A stretch of DNA of 64,000 nt, taken from Naganishia liquefaciens (taxonomy: Eukaryota; Basidiomycota; Tremellomycetes; Filobasidiales; Filobasidiaceae). The position numbers and the translations under genes were made by a program. The stretch spans positions 929,174 through 993,173 of the forward strand of contig BLZA01000011.1 in assembly GCA_013423385.1 (NCBI GenBank), given 5' to 3'. The notes under the pieces were generated by a model that saw only the letters and a list, made by a program, of their open reading frames with translations, was not told the origin of the DNA and did no database searches. The first letter of the stretch is position 1. Every line of letters starts with the position of its first letter. Shown one piece after another: positions 11,767-25,081 of this stretch.

Positions 11767-13008
11767 ATGCCTTCTCAAGTCAACGGAAACTCCAACGGCG
11801 TCTCGACCCGCAAGTTCGAGAACGGTGTCTATACACCCCTCATCACCCCAATGACGGATGACGAGCAAGTAGACCTGCACGCCCTCAAGAAGCAGGTCGT
11901 GCGACTAGCAGATGCAGGAATGGGTCTCGTTCTTCTGGGAACCAATGGCGAGGGTATGTCGCCCCGAAAACACCGCTGTATGGTGTTGATGATGCTAGGT
12001 CCTGCTATCAGCTTCCCATCTGATGGATGCAGAGCGCTCCAGCGTCATCCGTGCTGCCCGCGAGGCTTTGAATTCGGCGGGTCACCATTCGGTCCCGCTT
12101 CTTGTGGGTACCGGAGGAGGATCCGCCAAGCATACCATTGCTTTGGCGAAACAGGCAAAGGAAGCAGGCGCCGATTACTCTATCGTCATCTGCCCAGGCT
12201 ACTTTGCGTTCGCCATGGGAGGAAACAAGGATGCTGTCAAGGGATTCTTCACCGAAGTTCTCGATAACAGCGTTCTGCCCGTGATGATTTACAACTTCCC
12301 GTGAGTGCGCTGAATGTCCAGGGCAAGGGGATCATGATTTGACTTGCGTGATGACAGTGGTGCTGCTTCAGGTATTGACATCGATTCAGACACCTTGATC
12401 GAACTGGCGGAACATCCCAACTGTTTCGGTGCCAAGGTCAGTCGTCTGTCTGCGAGCGAATTCTTTTGGCGAGGAGGCTCACGCTCTTGTCTTCGTCAGC
12501 TCACTTGCGGAAACGTTGGCAAGGGATCTCGTTTGGCCGCTCATACTCAGTCGAAAGAGTACCTTTCTCGGCATGCACCTTTCCAGGTCCTTCCTGGTTT
12601 CAGCGACATCATGTATCCTGGCATGGTGGTGGGAATGACTGGTTCCATCACAGGCACGGGTAGGTCCCGTCAAAATGTCAATACTTATCAGTCAGGCGCT
12701 AATACATCGAATCTTCAGGTAACATTATCCCGAAGACTATAGTCAAGCTCTACAACGCTGCGGCCAAAGCCATCGCCACCGGCGATCGCGAAGCTACAGC
12801 GGAAGCGTTGGATCTGCATCGACGAGTCGCAGCCGCGGACTGGATCGTAGTCAAGGCGGGTATCTCCGGCACAAAGCTCGCACTGGACAAGTGGGTCGAG
12901 GCAGGGTTGGGAGGTGTGCCTCGAAAGCCATTGCCGAGATCCACCGACGAGACAGTCCGGCTTGTCGAGTCGCTCCGACCGTTCTGGGAGTTTGAATCGA
13001 CTCTGTAG
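11767..13008 (+). CDS. dihydrodipicolinate synthase / N-acetylneuraminate lyase family aldolase
   Basis: Class I Schiff-base aldolase of the DHDPS/NAL family. Exons 11767-11953, 12012-12300, 12358-12436, 12500-12659 and 12719-13008 sum to 1005 bases, giving 334 residues, a usual length for the family. Visible motifs: YTPLITPM at the start of the barrel, GTNGE followed by ASHL across intron 1 (substrate carboxylate loop), VMIYNFPG with the catalytic tyrosine, and FGAK directly before intron 3 with the Schiff-base lysine. Fungi make lysine by the alpha-aminoadipate route, so lysine synthesis is unlikely. Better candidates are 4-hydroxy-2-oxoglutarate aldolase or a 2-keto-3-deoxy sugar-acid aldolase such as the D-galacturonate pathway enzyme; the sequence does not decide. 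Control by the divergent Zn2Cys6 gene is plausible. Confidence 0.92.
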
Positions 13009-13078
13009 GAGTGGCTTCTTTCATGTTGTACTTCTTACGTCTCGTCTTTGTATCTTCGTAGAGAAAAAAGGGATCTGG
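13009..13078. other. 3' flank of the aldolase gene
   Basis: Short spacer between the aldolase stop and the stop of a doubtful minus-strand gene. Confidence 0.4.
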
Positions 13079-14130
13079 TTAAATCTCATGAAGCCGCGCT
13101 CTGATGCTTGGTTGACCTAGTGCCTTCCTCATAAACACCGTCACAAACCCTTTCGACCGCGACTTGAGACGACGAAATTCTTGGCGGAGATCACTGTGTT
13201 TGGCAAGCATCAAAAAGGTCGCATTGGCTGCGCGTATTAGACAAACCATGTCAGAGTTGATACATAGCCCTTCCATGGATGTGTACGAGATAAATTGGCC
13301 TCCGAGAAGACGGTCGCCCTATCTGCAAAGGCGGAACATGACCTGTTAAGCATGAGCTGAAGCATTAGCAGGTGCCCCATGCTATGGGCTACGGCAAAGC
13401 AAATAGCGATCCGGAATCTGGAACATCTAGCCAGCTTTCTGGCGCGAGGCTACGGAATAATTGCTCTCGACTCGGAGAGCATGCAGCCGTAGCCTGGAAT
13501 TCACTTTTGAATTTCCCACAATGGCAATTCGTTCCACAGTCCCGGCGGGCGAGATAGTCAGCTGACAGCTGAATGCGCCGTGATGCCCCGTACTTGTCAG
13601 CGAAAAGCTCCGCGAAAACAGCTGCGAGAACTTGCCGCCGGTACGGATGTATACCCGCGCGAGCTCTTGCAATGGTCGCTTTCGCGTGCCAGCCGGCGTG
13701 CCATTTCCAGTGCGAGACGACTTTTCTCCCCAGATTCGTTTGCCTGTTCCTCCTGTCATAGGACAACCGTCGCTATCGCTGACGTCAAACTGGTAACGCG
13801 ACTGTCAGCATCCAGATTGGACGGTCGAAGCTATCAAAATCTGCGGCTCACCGCGAAGTCTGCTGGGCGACGCAGAGAAGCAGACACAGCCTGTCGTTCC
13901 TGTGACCCATCAAATTCCGCTTTCGAACTGCGCCTCGACAAGCTCAAAATCTTACCAGGTTCCCTTGGACCGAGCAGATCATCTCTATAAACACGGACAA
14001 GTACCATAGGGACAGCCTCGACTTGACTGCCCGCGCGCAACACACCGCGAACAACGCAATCTCCCTCATGCTCTCGGGCTGACAGCTCGAATCTGTGAGA
14101 CGTGCCACCCACTCTACCTCATCGACATTC
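13079..14130 (-). CDS. possible unrecognised gene, structure unresolved
   Basis: Several minus-strand stretches look coding: RFELSAREHEGDCVVRGVLR followed by VEAVPMVLVRVYRDDLLG near 13985-14095, ending at a GTAAGA donor; a stretch near 13260-13350 reading ADRATVFSEANLSRTHPWKG; and a basic C-terminal stretch LRQEFRRLKSRSKGFVTVF near 13130-13190. I could not join them into one frame with normal intron lengths, so this may be one gene with missed splice sites, two small genes, or chance. No family is recognised. Confidence 0.25.
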
Positions 14131-14574
14131 AAGACCCTCCCAAGAGTCCCTTCTCTCAGACCTTTCTAGCACACTGTTGCTGGAAGCCCACGTGAATCAG
14201 AAGAAGCAAGTAGGAACCGTAGCTAATCAAGCCGCCGCGTTCGTGAGTGCATCCTCATGCCCCGAATACAGCAGACCAGTCTTACATTCTGATTCCTTCC
14301 TTGTGTCTTTCCATCAGAACTTTCATTGAGTCAACGTGAAAAGCTGACCGTCATCTGCCGCCGGTGAGCTGCCAACGTCGAGGATCAAAGGATCTCCCAT
14401 CGCGTCATCTCAGCCGCTCGCCAGACGGCCTTTGGGCGAACCGCCAGGAGCAAAGGAAGGGGAACTGCCACAGATCTACGCAGAACGGGTCTTCAGGTAT
14501 ATATACTTCAGCAGTAAGTCTTGAATTACCGCCTCTCCTATCCAGCGCCTCTCATAACATCAACATCAAACGTC
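14131..14574. other. upstream region of the unknown gene at 14575
   Basis: Contains a TATATATA core promoter element at 14498-14505, 70 bases before the ATG. Nothing else is identifiable. Confidence 0.4.
14498..14505 (+). promoter_or_regulatory. TATA box
   Basis: TATATATA, 70 bases upstream of the ATG at 14575. Confidence 0.45.
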
Positions 14575-16494
14575 ATGTCCATCTCGATCAGTTATCAGCA
14601 CCCTTTCAATCTCGCACACAGTCAAGAAGCTCCCAAGATGCCTCAGTCGGCTCTATCGCCCATGATCAGTCACAACCCGCTAGGTGCCGAGAGCTCGGCT
14701 CCTGCTTCCTGCGACGTTTTTTCCATCACCAGCTCCTCTATCGCCAGCAGTGTATCAAGGCAGCCCGTCAGCAACAACGGCCAGCTCCTCATAGCCTCCC
14801 TCACATCTTTCAGCAAGTACTTCCATCCGCAACACGGTCTCTACCGGAACGCGGACGTACAGGAATCATCGGAAGAGATCTTGGATGACGGCCTGCCTGT
14901 TATTCCGGCCGAGGACGTAGAGTGGCTTATCGTCGATCTTCGATACATCGTTGCGGATGACGAGTGGGCACAGATCGACCAACAGGTGTCACCCAAGGTG
15001 AGTGTTTGACACATACAGCGTGCTGCGAGCCTGACTGACGATTCAACTGATGCAAGATGGAGCACCGACCACTGCCTCCTATCGAGGAACAGCTAGTCAA
15101 AGCAACAAACCCGACGGCGGTTCTCTTACCCAATGTGTACAAGATTACCCTTATCGGCGCTGAATTCGTTGAAGCAAGTCTAAACGATCGCCGCGCGAAG
15201 GCGTTGAGAGAGCTGGTACTCGACAGGGTGAATCCTCAGGGGATTATGGAGTTTGAATGGTAAGCGGTTCTCAAGCCGATCAGCGGAAAAGCCCTGCTCA
15301 CGCTTTTCAAGGCTTACCACCAGTGATCAAGAAGTCTCCGCGTCGACCCTGAATTCGCATTTCGTTCATCCAGAGATCGTCGATGCTGGAAGAAGTTGGT
15401 CAACTAGCGCAATTGCCAATCCGTTGCTCCGTCAACGGCTCAGCAAGAATTTGGAGGGTGATGGAGGAGATTCCCGCGACATGTCAAAACCGATCGGTGT
15501 TCGGGGGGAGGATGCCGGGTTGCGGTGTCTGCGTATACAAGGCAAGTCGATACCGCCTGTCTACACTTCATTGTTCTTAATGTCTCCAATTTCCGAACAT
15601 AGGCGGATTCCCAATGCCGGATCCCTCTGCTGACTCGACATCCAGTTACGCCCTCAAGCCCGACTTCTCTTTCGCCTTTAAAGACTGGATAGACGGCGGC
15701 GTCGAGACTCTGATATGGAGCTTCAGAGGTACGTAAAGCAGGTTTTCCTAAGGCTATCAACCTCACACAGATTCCTCACAGGCAACTACTCTGAAGCATG
15801 TTCTTTTGGTATCTTGCGTCACGTCTTGAAGTACTTGGCATCGTACTTTGATGCTCACTCCGACCTGCCATGCTCTCTGCTGCTTCTGCAAGAACTCAAG
15901 CCAGAAATTGCCGAGAAGTTGTCATCAAAGGACCCGACGACAATGCGACGATGCGGAACAGAAGATTTCTCAAAGGAGCTCATGGACGCTATTTCTGATG
16001 TCCTCTTCATCGAGTCTCCGCCAAACGAGGCTGAAGCGAGAGTCTTCGAGCGCCTTTGGCAAGATCAACCTTCCGAAACTTACGATTTCGAGAGACCGCG
16101 AGCTTTGCGCAGATTAAAGGCTGAACTCGTGGCCAACGACCGAGCCTGTCGCCGGCTCTGGGCGGCTAATAAGGCATCCCTCGACCAGCCACCAAAACTG
16201 TTTAACATCGGTCCTGCTGTTCATTCGACCTCTGACGAACGCCTCAAGTCACCAACAACGCACTCTCACTTGATGATGCGCAGCCCGCTCAGTTCTAGAT
16301 CCCACTCGTATGACACTACTTCGCAAAATCGATCTTCGGCGAGTGCTTCCACGACAAGCTTGGTCACGGTCGACGATGCCATTGATTCCAGTCCGCGCAA
16401 TCAAGTTCACATCAGCGACACTGATGACGTGGAGGATATCGCACAGCGGTCTCCCGCCGGCCTGCGCATCAAGTTGTGGCCTTCGGCGGCTTGA
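14575..16494 (+). CDS. conserved-looking protein of unknown function
   Basis: I do not recognise a family. The start at 14575 (MSISISYQHPFN) is the first in-frame ATG; the same frame has no other ATG between 14521 and it. Exon 1 runs to 14997, exon 2 from 15057, and further introns follow at about 15260-15322, 15542-15602 and 15731-15780. The third uses a GC donor (GCAAGT). The N-terminus is Ser/Pro-rich; the middle is ordered and partly acidic (DGLPVIPAEDVEWLIVDLRY, PNVYKITLIGAEFVEASL); a helical segment follows after 15780 (ILRHVLKYLASYFDAHSDL, SLLLLQELKPEIAEKL). The C-terminal 100 residues are Ser/Thr-rich and probably disordered. No signal peptide or membrane segment is seen. The gene is convergent with the one ending at 16869. 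Confidence 0.75.
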
Positions 16495-16868
16495 GCGTCG
16501 TGTCTTTTGTACTTCATCTTAGACGACGTTATGTACTTCTCTGGGCCTCAGTCTTGCACAAATCGCACACCAGCGAGAGACTGAATGTCGTGTTCATAAA
16601 TTCTGTAGCCACAGCATCATCGTTGTATATATGTTGCATTTGCCTGTATCCAAGCATTATGTATCTTACTTTGTTTCTGTTGCCCAGATCGCCTTTGCGG
16701 AGAATGCTCAAAGTTCACTGCTAATGGCATCATGTCATATCGACAATCTGCTTGTGTACATAGAGACCGGACATGTATCTTGTTCTAGTTGCATTCCCGC
16801 GCAACCGGACGTCTCATCGTGGCCATCATTAAGCCAGTCTTGCCATCGGTGGCAGCGATCTTGCCGCC
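16495..16868. other. convergent 3' region
   Basis: 374 bases between two convergent stop codons, AT-richer than the flanks; only terminator or 3' UTR function is expected. Confidence 0.5.
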
Positions 16869-18732
16869 CTACACATACGTCAATGTCGTCCCCATTGACA
16901 CCATTGTGCGAAACTTTTGCCACGCGAGCGCCACGATTGTCTTCCACCATTCGGCATTTACGATATACCACAACGGCATCGTGCTGCCGACATTCTGAAG
17001 AGACGCAATGGAGCGTTGAGACTTTCGCCGCCATTGGCGACGCGCGACATAGATCGCGAGCAAGACCGCTACAAGAGCGAGAGACTTGGGTCTCAGAAAC
17101 TGCAGCATACTCCATGACTTGGCTGATTCGTTGCGTCGCCCGCGCCTGGATTGTTCGTGCGACGCAGTTCCCTCCGCGCTCCTGGAAGTCGAGCTGCGAG
17201 GCTCTGATAGAGGTTCGTCGAGGTATTCGATGATGCGGTTGCGCAGCGCGGCAAACGTGGACGTTGGCCGAGAGACCGGCAGCGACGCCTCGGTGTCTGA
17301 CTCGGGTGGCGTATTCTGAATCGGGTCTGACCGCCCGACCACCTCTCCTCCACGCGACAGCTCTGCCTCGCCGCGCGAGACGCCATCTCTCCTTGGAGGC
17401 TGGCCCCGCGAGGCTCGACCGCCGCGATCATATGGCCTGGCGGTGCGCTCTGTCGAAGCGTTGGAGCTTCTGCGCGAGGCAGCCCGACTAGCAGCCCCAC
17501 CGGCGATGACGGTTTCCGTGTCGAGGTCCTCACCTTCAAGAGCAGAGGCGGAAGGCATCGAGGTCATCGAGGATGGACCGCCGGTATGACGACCCGCATT
17601 GGCGGAAGATCGGCGTGCGCGAGTGGCTGCAGCGATATGTTTTGCTTTGGCGTCGTGCAGACGTTTGAGCATTTGCTGGCGCAGCGAAATATCAATGAGA
17701 GAACTCTTGCCGTAGAAGAAGATGCAGACTTACCTCTCTACGCTTGGCGCCCATTACAAAGTCTCCAATTATGAAGTCACTAGCGATATCCCAATCACCC
17801 TGCCTCGGCAAGACCTCCAGCACGTAAACTTCGATCAAACGAAGGTAATCCTTTTTGAACTGCAGAAGGAGCGATCGATCTTGATCATCTTCCGACGGCG
17901 TATCCACGAGAACCATTGAGGAAGAAGGCGAAGCTGATGACTGATTCCCGTTGTTTATAGAGGATGCCCCCGACGCCACGGAAGAAACCGACGTCTCCAG
18001 AGGCGCCTGGGGCGCTGTCCTCGCCGACGCTGACTTGCGCGGCGTTCGCATTGGCCGAGCCTGAGCGAGCGCATAGAGCGCCTCGTCCGGCAAGATCGCC
18101 AGCCAGTCCTCGAATAGCTTGCGCGCAAACGGAATAGCGCTCTCTTCGTCCCGTGATGAAGACTGCGGTGCCGGAGAACGTCCCGAGGTATCAGATGAGC
18201 TGATCTTGAGACATGCGAGGAGGAATGTAAGCAGCAGTGATGGCGGAAGAGCAAGGACGCGAGGTGCAGTATTTTCTGGGTTTCCGGCATTCTTGTTGTG
18301 ACCGAGGTGCGCCGGTTGTGTTGCAGTAAGCGTTTGCAGACAGATACCCAGGGTGGTTTCCAGTATCGCGTCTGGAGCCGACGAGTTTGGAGGCAAGGAC
18401 TTTGCGAGGGCGTCTAGCTTGGCATCCGACGTCCCGTCTTGTTTTTTGCCTGCCGTTCTCGTCTTCTTGAGTACCTCGGATGCTGTCACTCCGCTTGACC
18501 AAGCAGAGACGTAGACAGTACACAACAATTTCAGAGCTTGAATAGTCGAATATGGGTACGACTCCCATTGTAAGAGTAGTGCAGGAGTACTTGCGCTCGA
18601 CCGCTCAGGCCTGTTGTAGATGAACGGATGACGCGACCGGAGATCGTTGAGCAAGGCGTGCACGGTGGATATCGCGGAGGGGTATTGACGCAGCAGGAGA
18701 TGCTTGGATGTCGCCGCGTAGAGGTCCGTCAT
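16869..18732 (-). CDS. tail-anchored protein with helical N-terminal domain (possible Pex26/Pex15-like)
   Basis: Two exons joined by an intron at about 17673-17729 (donor GTAAGT, acceptor CGCCAG) give about 610 residues. The start is MTDLYAATSKHLLLRQYP at 18732. The N-terminal half is alpha-helical and TPR-like (AISTVHALLNDL, STIQALKLLCTVYVSAWSSG, LLLTFLLACLKISSS). The centre is long, Ser/Arg-rich and probably disordered. Close to the C-terminus is one membrane segment, SLALVAVLLAIYVARRQWRR, with a basic flank and about 50 residues after it. Helical N-terminus plus a C-terminal anchor resembles fungal Pex26/Pex15, which hold the Pex1-Pex6 ATPase on peroxisomes. That assignment is by architecture only. 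An ER or mitochondrial tail-anchored protein is equally possible. Confidence 0.75.
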
Positions 18733-19128
18733 GGTTTCGAGCGGGCTGCGTTCTGAAGCGAGCCAGCTGATGGCGTGTTCCTGTCTGAGCGAATGCACTG
18801 ATGAATGCAGAGTGCTGAATGCTGGCGAGATTGCATCGTCTCGAGTCTTGAACCGGCGCCGGCAACGGTTGGCGCGATACCCGTCGCGGAGAGTACGCGG
18901 GCATCTCCGTGAGCAGTGTCAGCCAAGGTATAGCAGTGGATACCGGCATGGACTCTTGTCATCGACGTTCCGCACGCAGGGGGCCATCACTCACACCTCG
19001 TCTTCGCTAGGCCCCTTGGCCGCAGAGCAGTGTAAGCTGCCTGCAAATTGCCCCACAAGCCTATACCCCACAAGTGGACACGCCGACACCTTTCAGGTCT
19101 TCGCGCCGAAAATACCCTGCCTCCAGAC
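18733..19128. promoter_or_regulatory. shared divergent promoter
   Basis: 396 bases between divergent start codons of the tail-anchored protein and a small membrane protein. No clear TATA box. Confidence 0.4.
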
Positions 19129-19565
19129 ATGTCCAGCACTAGCGTGAGCTCCCTGTTCATTCAGCCAACGGACACCCGGACGGCAACGGCGTCTCAAGTA
19201 GCTACAAGCGGCGTCGTCGAAGACGATCCGCTCAGTAATCCCGATGCCTCGAAAATCGTCAAGGTCACGATCGCGTGTGCGATAATGGTGCTCGTCGTGA
19301 CCGGTGCTGTTGCGGGATTCAAGGTCAGTATAGTAATACATTCTTTCTCGTCAACAGCTCACGTCTCGCACCGCATTCAATTCTCCAGATTGCCAGACTG
19401 ATTCGATCGCGGAGGGAATACCAGCGCCGAAAAATTGTCGCACGCATCATTGAAGCGGGCGGCGAAACGCCCGGATGGATGACACAGCATACGCGCCGGA
19501 AATGGCAAGGCAGAAAGTTGCATAATGCGCATCGGCAGCTCGAGTGGGAGGGCACGGCAGCGTGA
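19129..19565 (+). CDS. small single-pass membrane protein
   Basis: Two exons (intron about 19324-19388, donor GTCAGT) encode about 123 residues starting MSSTSVSSLFIQPTD. One strong membrane segment, VKVTIACAIMVLVVTGAVAG, lies at about residues 44-63. The N-terminal side is Ser/Thr-rich and acidic without a cleavable signal; the C-terminal side is strongly basic (LIRSRREYQRRKIVARII), so by the positive-inside rule the C-terminus probably faces the cytosol or matrix. No family is recognised. Confidence 0.65.
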
Positions 19566-20489
19566 GCGCTGTGTTCTGCCGAGGCGAGTCATCGTACGCG
19601 CCACTCCGACTGTCGATACGTTCAATGGCGACCATGTCTTTTGGACTCGACGTTCCGCGTTCGGGATACGCTACATGACCGTCTGTGACAGAGGTGGTCG
19701 TTCTGGCTTCCCCTCGTCGACGCTACGTGTCGTTGACGTCTCCTCGGAATGCAGCACAACTTGTAAGTACATCGTCTTGCTGTCCCTTTAATACGCCCAG
19801 TTTGACTATTTTCTTTACAGCAGCCAGGGCTTGCCATCACGACGCTTCACTTAAGCCTCTATCGTTAGCGAGCAGCAATTCTCTCGTTGATCGCACCGCT
19901 GATTCACCGGCTTTTCCGAGATGTGTGCGCATTGGGTGACGAAGGTCCCCTATAGACCCCATAATATCTGCCCCTGGCAAATACAACACGCATCAATTTT
20001 CATAGTAATCCATTGGTCAAGTACTCTACAGATAATCTCTATAATCCAGGGTAATCCTTATTTTGTCAAACGTACGCTGCGAATGCAACCCATATATCAA
20101 ATCATATATAGGTCTCCCTTGTTTACTTTCCGAACATTCGGCCTCTAGATCGCTTGTCTAGACCGATGGCTGCCGTTTCACCATTGGTCTAGCAACGTCG
20201 CAACGGTGCGTTCCACCCAGTCACCCACTTAAGGGATTTCTGAATCCAGCGGCAACAAGGGCAACTGGGTCGCGCCGCCAACGCAACAGTGACGCGCCCT
20301 CAGCTGCGCGCCCAGACTGCGTTTCCGTTTCCGCAGCACGCGTGATCGACAGGCGACAGCCCAGACACGGAGCGCGAATGCGGCTTCGTGAGGTATCCAT
20401 CTGTGACGGGATCATTTCGGGAATGCGACAGTGAAGGCCACTTGTTAGTTTAGGCTTACACAGTCCTATCTGTCGATACCACTTGCACA
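19566..20489. other. calmodulin upstream region
   Basis: 924 bases without a supportable gene. 19950-20130 is AT-rich and has several TATA-like runs (for example near 20090-20110), suitable as promoter or leader for calmodulin. Confidence 0.4.
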
Positions 20490-21493
<1,004 letters not shown>

Positions 21494-21690
21494 AGTCGTC
21501 CGTCTTCCTAATTGGGCTGGCTGACTTTGGGGTACCATCGTGAGCGAGCAGTAGGGTTCTCAGCCACGAATGTATAAAGACATGGAGATTTCAATGAGTG
21601 CTCGAGCTTGGCCCGCGATGCATGAGGCTGAACTCCCCCCGAAGGCGCGAATGGTATTATCTCTCTGAATTATACAACTATCGTTACACC

Positions 21691-24600
21691 CTACAGATCG
21701 CCCTGAGCTTTCCTACGCATAAGCATGGCGTCGTCCCTTTTCCTTCTGTGCAAGAGAATAAGAGAGACCGTTTTGGCGTATTTTTGACGGATTCTCGTGA
21801 GCAATGCGAAGGGTGAAGATTGTTGAGCAGGCTGTGTGATCTCTCCATCTGCGTTGGCGTCGATATCCCTTTCGTCCTCATCGGCCACTAACACTGACAT
21901 CGATCTCGATCTCCCCTGTTCCAGATCCCAATATGCCCTCTCGAGCACCGCCGTCGTAAAAAATGTGGGGCGCCATGTGACATCAGTTGGTCTCCACTTT
22001 TCGAAAACATTCGGGTCAAAATCGAGACCACCTGCGGCTTCCGACGGACCGCCTGTAGATATCCGGTTGACGCGTAACGCGTGATATCCAGCTGAATCAT
22101 CCCGAAATTCATGCCTTCGATTTGGAGGTCGTTGTAATGGATCAAGAGAGAGATGTTCCTGTAGTCCAGTTTCATTGCCGACGAGAGACGTGCCAATTAG
22201 TGAAATGTCCTGTGAGGCCATGTCTGGTCGGATGCTGGCAAATTCTCTAGACGATGTTTCCTCTTGCGCCTTTAACAACACATTTTCGGCGATGTCGAAT
22301 GCTCTGACAACGTCTCCATTGCGAATCAGAGCGACGACAAGATGATTCCAGTTTTGAGCGTCGAAACCGAAGCCGTTTTGATGCATTTTTGCCCATACTT
22401 GAAGAATATTTTGATGTCGATTCGCTGTGGACATGGCGTCGATATAGATAGATAGTGGTATGCAGAGACGGCGGTTGGAACCGGAAAGTGGCGCCGTTTC
22501 GGACTCTTGCTCCAACTCCCACATTGCATCCCAGACTTGCTGAACCCGATCGGGTTCTGAAGCTCGGCGGTAGGCGTCCATAAGTGTACTGTATAGCAAT
22601 GTCGTGGGCTGATTTCCCTTTTCCAGCGAGAGTGCGAATAGCCGCTCAACTTCCTCTATTTCCCCATCACGTATTGCGCTTCGCATTAGAGGCTGCACCA
22701 CGTTTTCTATGGGTTGACCTCGCCCCTTGTGCCGCTCTCGCTGCAGGGCTTCGGATTCTGCAAGTAGTTGGTGTGCCAATGCCTTTGCTCGAGCGGTCGA
22801 CATGGGCCAACTACCTTTGAGCGCAGCGTCGATGATGGCTGCGTATGTGACTGATGTGTCCAACACGCCTTCTTGTCTCATCTCCTCGTAGAGACGCTTG
22901 GCCATCGACACCTTGCCATGACGAATGTGACCGACAACAAGAATGGAGGCGAGAAAATGGTCGACTTGTAATTTCGAACCATCTTGACTGGTTAGGAGCT
23001 TGAAGTCGTGATATAACTCCCGAGCACGAGAAAGATGGGCGCCATCGCACGCAGACTGTATTAGGATAGTCCATGCATGCTGATCTGGTGGATTGATCGA
23101 AGATGCCGAAAGAAAAACTCGATAGATTTCGGGGAATGGCGCAGAAAGTAGCATCATGCCTTTCAACAAAGTGTTGGCAATACTGCGATCGGCTTGTACG
23201 TCCACAGGGAGTTGCTGCCAAAATCGGGAAGCTTTGAGCCAGTCTCCTTCCTCGATATATGCGTTAAGCAGTATGGCATATGCGATAGCGTCCGGAGTGA
23301 TGCCGTGCCGGACCATTTCGTCAAACGTGCTTTGCACCGCGGAAAAATTCTTTCTATTGGCGTATACCGTCATCAGCGTTGAATATGTGAAGAGATCCGG
23401 GTAGATCTTATATTGCTTCATCAGCTGAAGGGTACTGTGACTGGCTTTCACGTTGTTTTGCTCCGAGTACGCTTTTAACAAAACGTTGAAATCGCTACTG
23501 CGCAACGAGAAATTGTTCGCCAACAAAAGCCGGAGGAGATTTCCCGCTTGTTCAATGTCCCGAGCTTTCACAAGGGCCAAATACAGTCGTTTCAGCACTT
23601 GTCGCTCGGGCTGAGTGAGACCATTCGGCAAAGGCGCTGCGGTAAGAATGTTGGTCAAGCGTGGGAATCTTGACTTGATCATCTCAATCGCCAGGTCCTG
23701 CCGATCGCCTTCAACACTACGGTCCACTATGTCCAGGAGAAGATCAAAGTCGATGTGCAAGGAAGTGCTCGTGATCAGAGTTGCCGCTTCCAGATCTTTC
23801 CCGAGTTTGTGCAGCATGCGTACGATCTTCTTCCGAGTAAAGTTATCGTGTTTTGCGTCGATATCGATCAAGGCGCAGATCTCCATTGCATGCTCGCGAT
23901 TTTCCTTTGAGGCGAGATCATAGGACAAGGAAGCCAGCGCGCTTGTGGACACCGGTAAACCCAAGCGCTTAACCTCGTCCAGTAAATTGCGAAGTGTCCG
24001 TGACGAGCGATGTCGAAGCGTAAAGAAGAGCGACATCTCTGCGATTCCGCTCTGCAGTATCTGAAGTCGGATGGGTTGAGAGATGGTTTGAATTTTCCCT
24101 AGCTCTCGATGGAGCCATTCGATAGGATCCGCGATCGACGTGCTAAGGTTCCAGATGGCATGTTGCAGCTTCACTGGAAGTTCCCAACCCGAGCCACGTC
24201 GTTTGGCAAACATTGGCGAAAGGCTCGATAATACGTCCAGAGGTGACTCGCGTCTAGTGAGCCCCTCCAGAATCGGGGCTAATAGCGGGAGGACAAGACG
24301 CATCAATGAGTGGAACGATATGTCACTGATGAGTCGGTACAGCAGCCGAGAAGCCCTTGCGGTCTCGTTGACATGTACGTGACTCATCACCAGTAGGAGT
24401 TGTAGCAAAATTGTCGTGTCCGATATTGGCATCGTGTTACGGGTTGATTGACGTTCGGCATGATAGCGGCGCCACGCCTCGCGTGACCGTTCACGAATCC
24501 TCTGCCAATTCTGCTGAGTCGCATGATTTTCGGCATCGGAAAGAACTGCACTCCCATGTCGCTTAATTGCTTCTACCAGAGCCGCGGATCCTGTCTTGAG

Positions 24601-25081
24601 ATCGAGCTGCAGAGCCGTCGACAAAGAGTTCCAGCTTGTTTCCCCTACCTGGCTGGTTGAAGCCTTTGGTGAGGAGACAGACGGCGGGTCCAACGTGACT
24701 GCTGAATATGGACGATGCAAGTGGTCTGCTGAAGGCTGCTCCGTACGATCTTTCTTTGATGGGAAGACGACTTGGTGATCGTGGACCATGCTTTGCTCCG
24801 AGCTGAAAGCATACGGGATATAGGGATCAACATACGCCGGCAGCTGGTGGTGGGGTTCCAATCTTACCACTCGTGCGTATCGTCTTCTTCATGGATCCTG
24901 ACCGCCGCTGCAGAAGAGGCGGACCGGACGTGGGCGAGCGATCTGGGCTTGAGATGTAGATACTGAATCAAGGCAGTATGATATTAGAAAAGACGGAGAA
25001 TACGCCGGAATGACGATTCACATACAGGAAAGCTTTCCGATCGAGACCGGTCAACGGACCCAGCTCCATGTCCTGGAGCAT
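21691..25081 (-). CDS. large pentatricopeptide repeat (PPR) protein, probably mitochondrial
   Basis: One long exon (21691 to about 24816) follows two short 5' exons. The first begins MLQDMELGPLTGLDRKAF at 25081, the second reads YLHLKPRSLAHVRSASSAAA, and small introns lie near 24965-25020 and 24817-24880. The total is about 1,080 residues. Many tandem 35-residue helical repeats are visible, for example NVLLKAYSEQNNVKASHSTL, TYSTLMTVYANRKNFSAVQS and AYAILLNAYIEEGDWLKASR, the classic PPR pattern. Such proteins bind organelle RNA for processing, stability or translation. The basic, Ser/Ala-rich N-terminus fits mitochondrial import. The RNA target cannot be inferred. The long uninterrupted exon contrasts with the intron-rich neighbours. 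Confidence 0.9.

Noticed and set aside
11767-13008. Lysine biosynthesis enzyme DapA acquired from bacteria
   Set aside because: The gene has four fungal-type introns and fungi use the alpha-aminoadipate route; a catabolic aldolase of the same family is the simpler reading.
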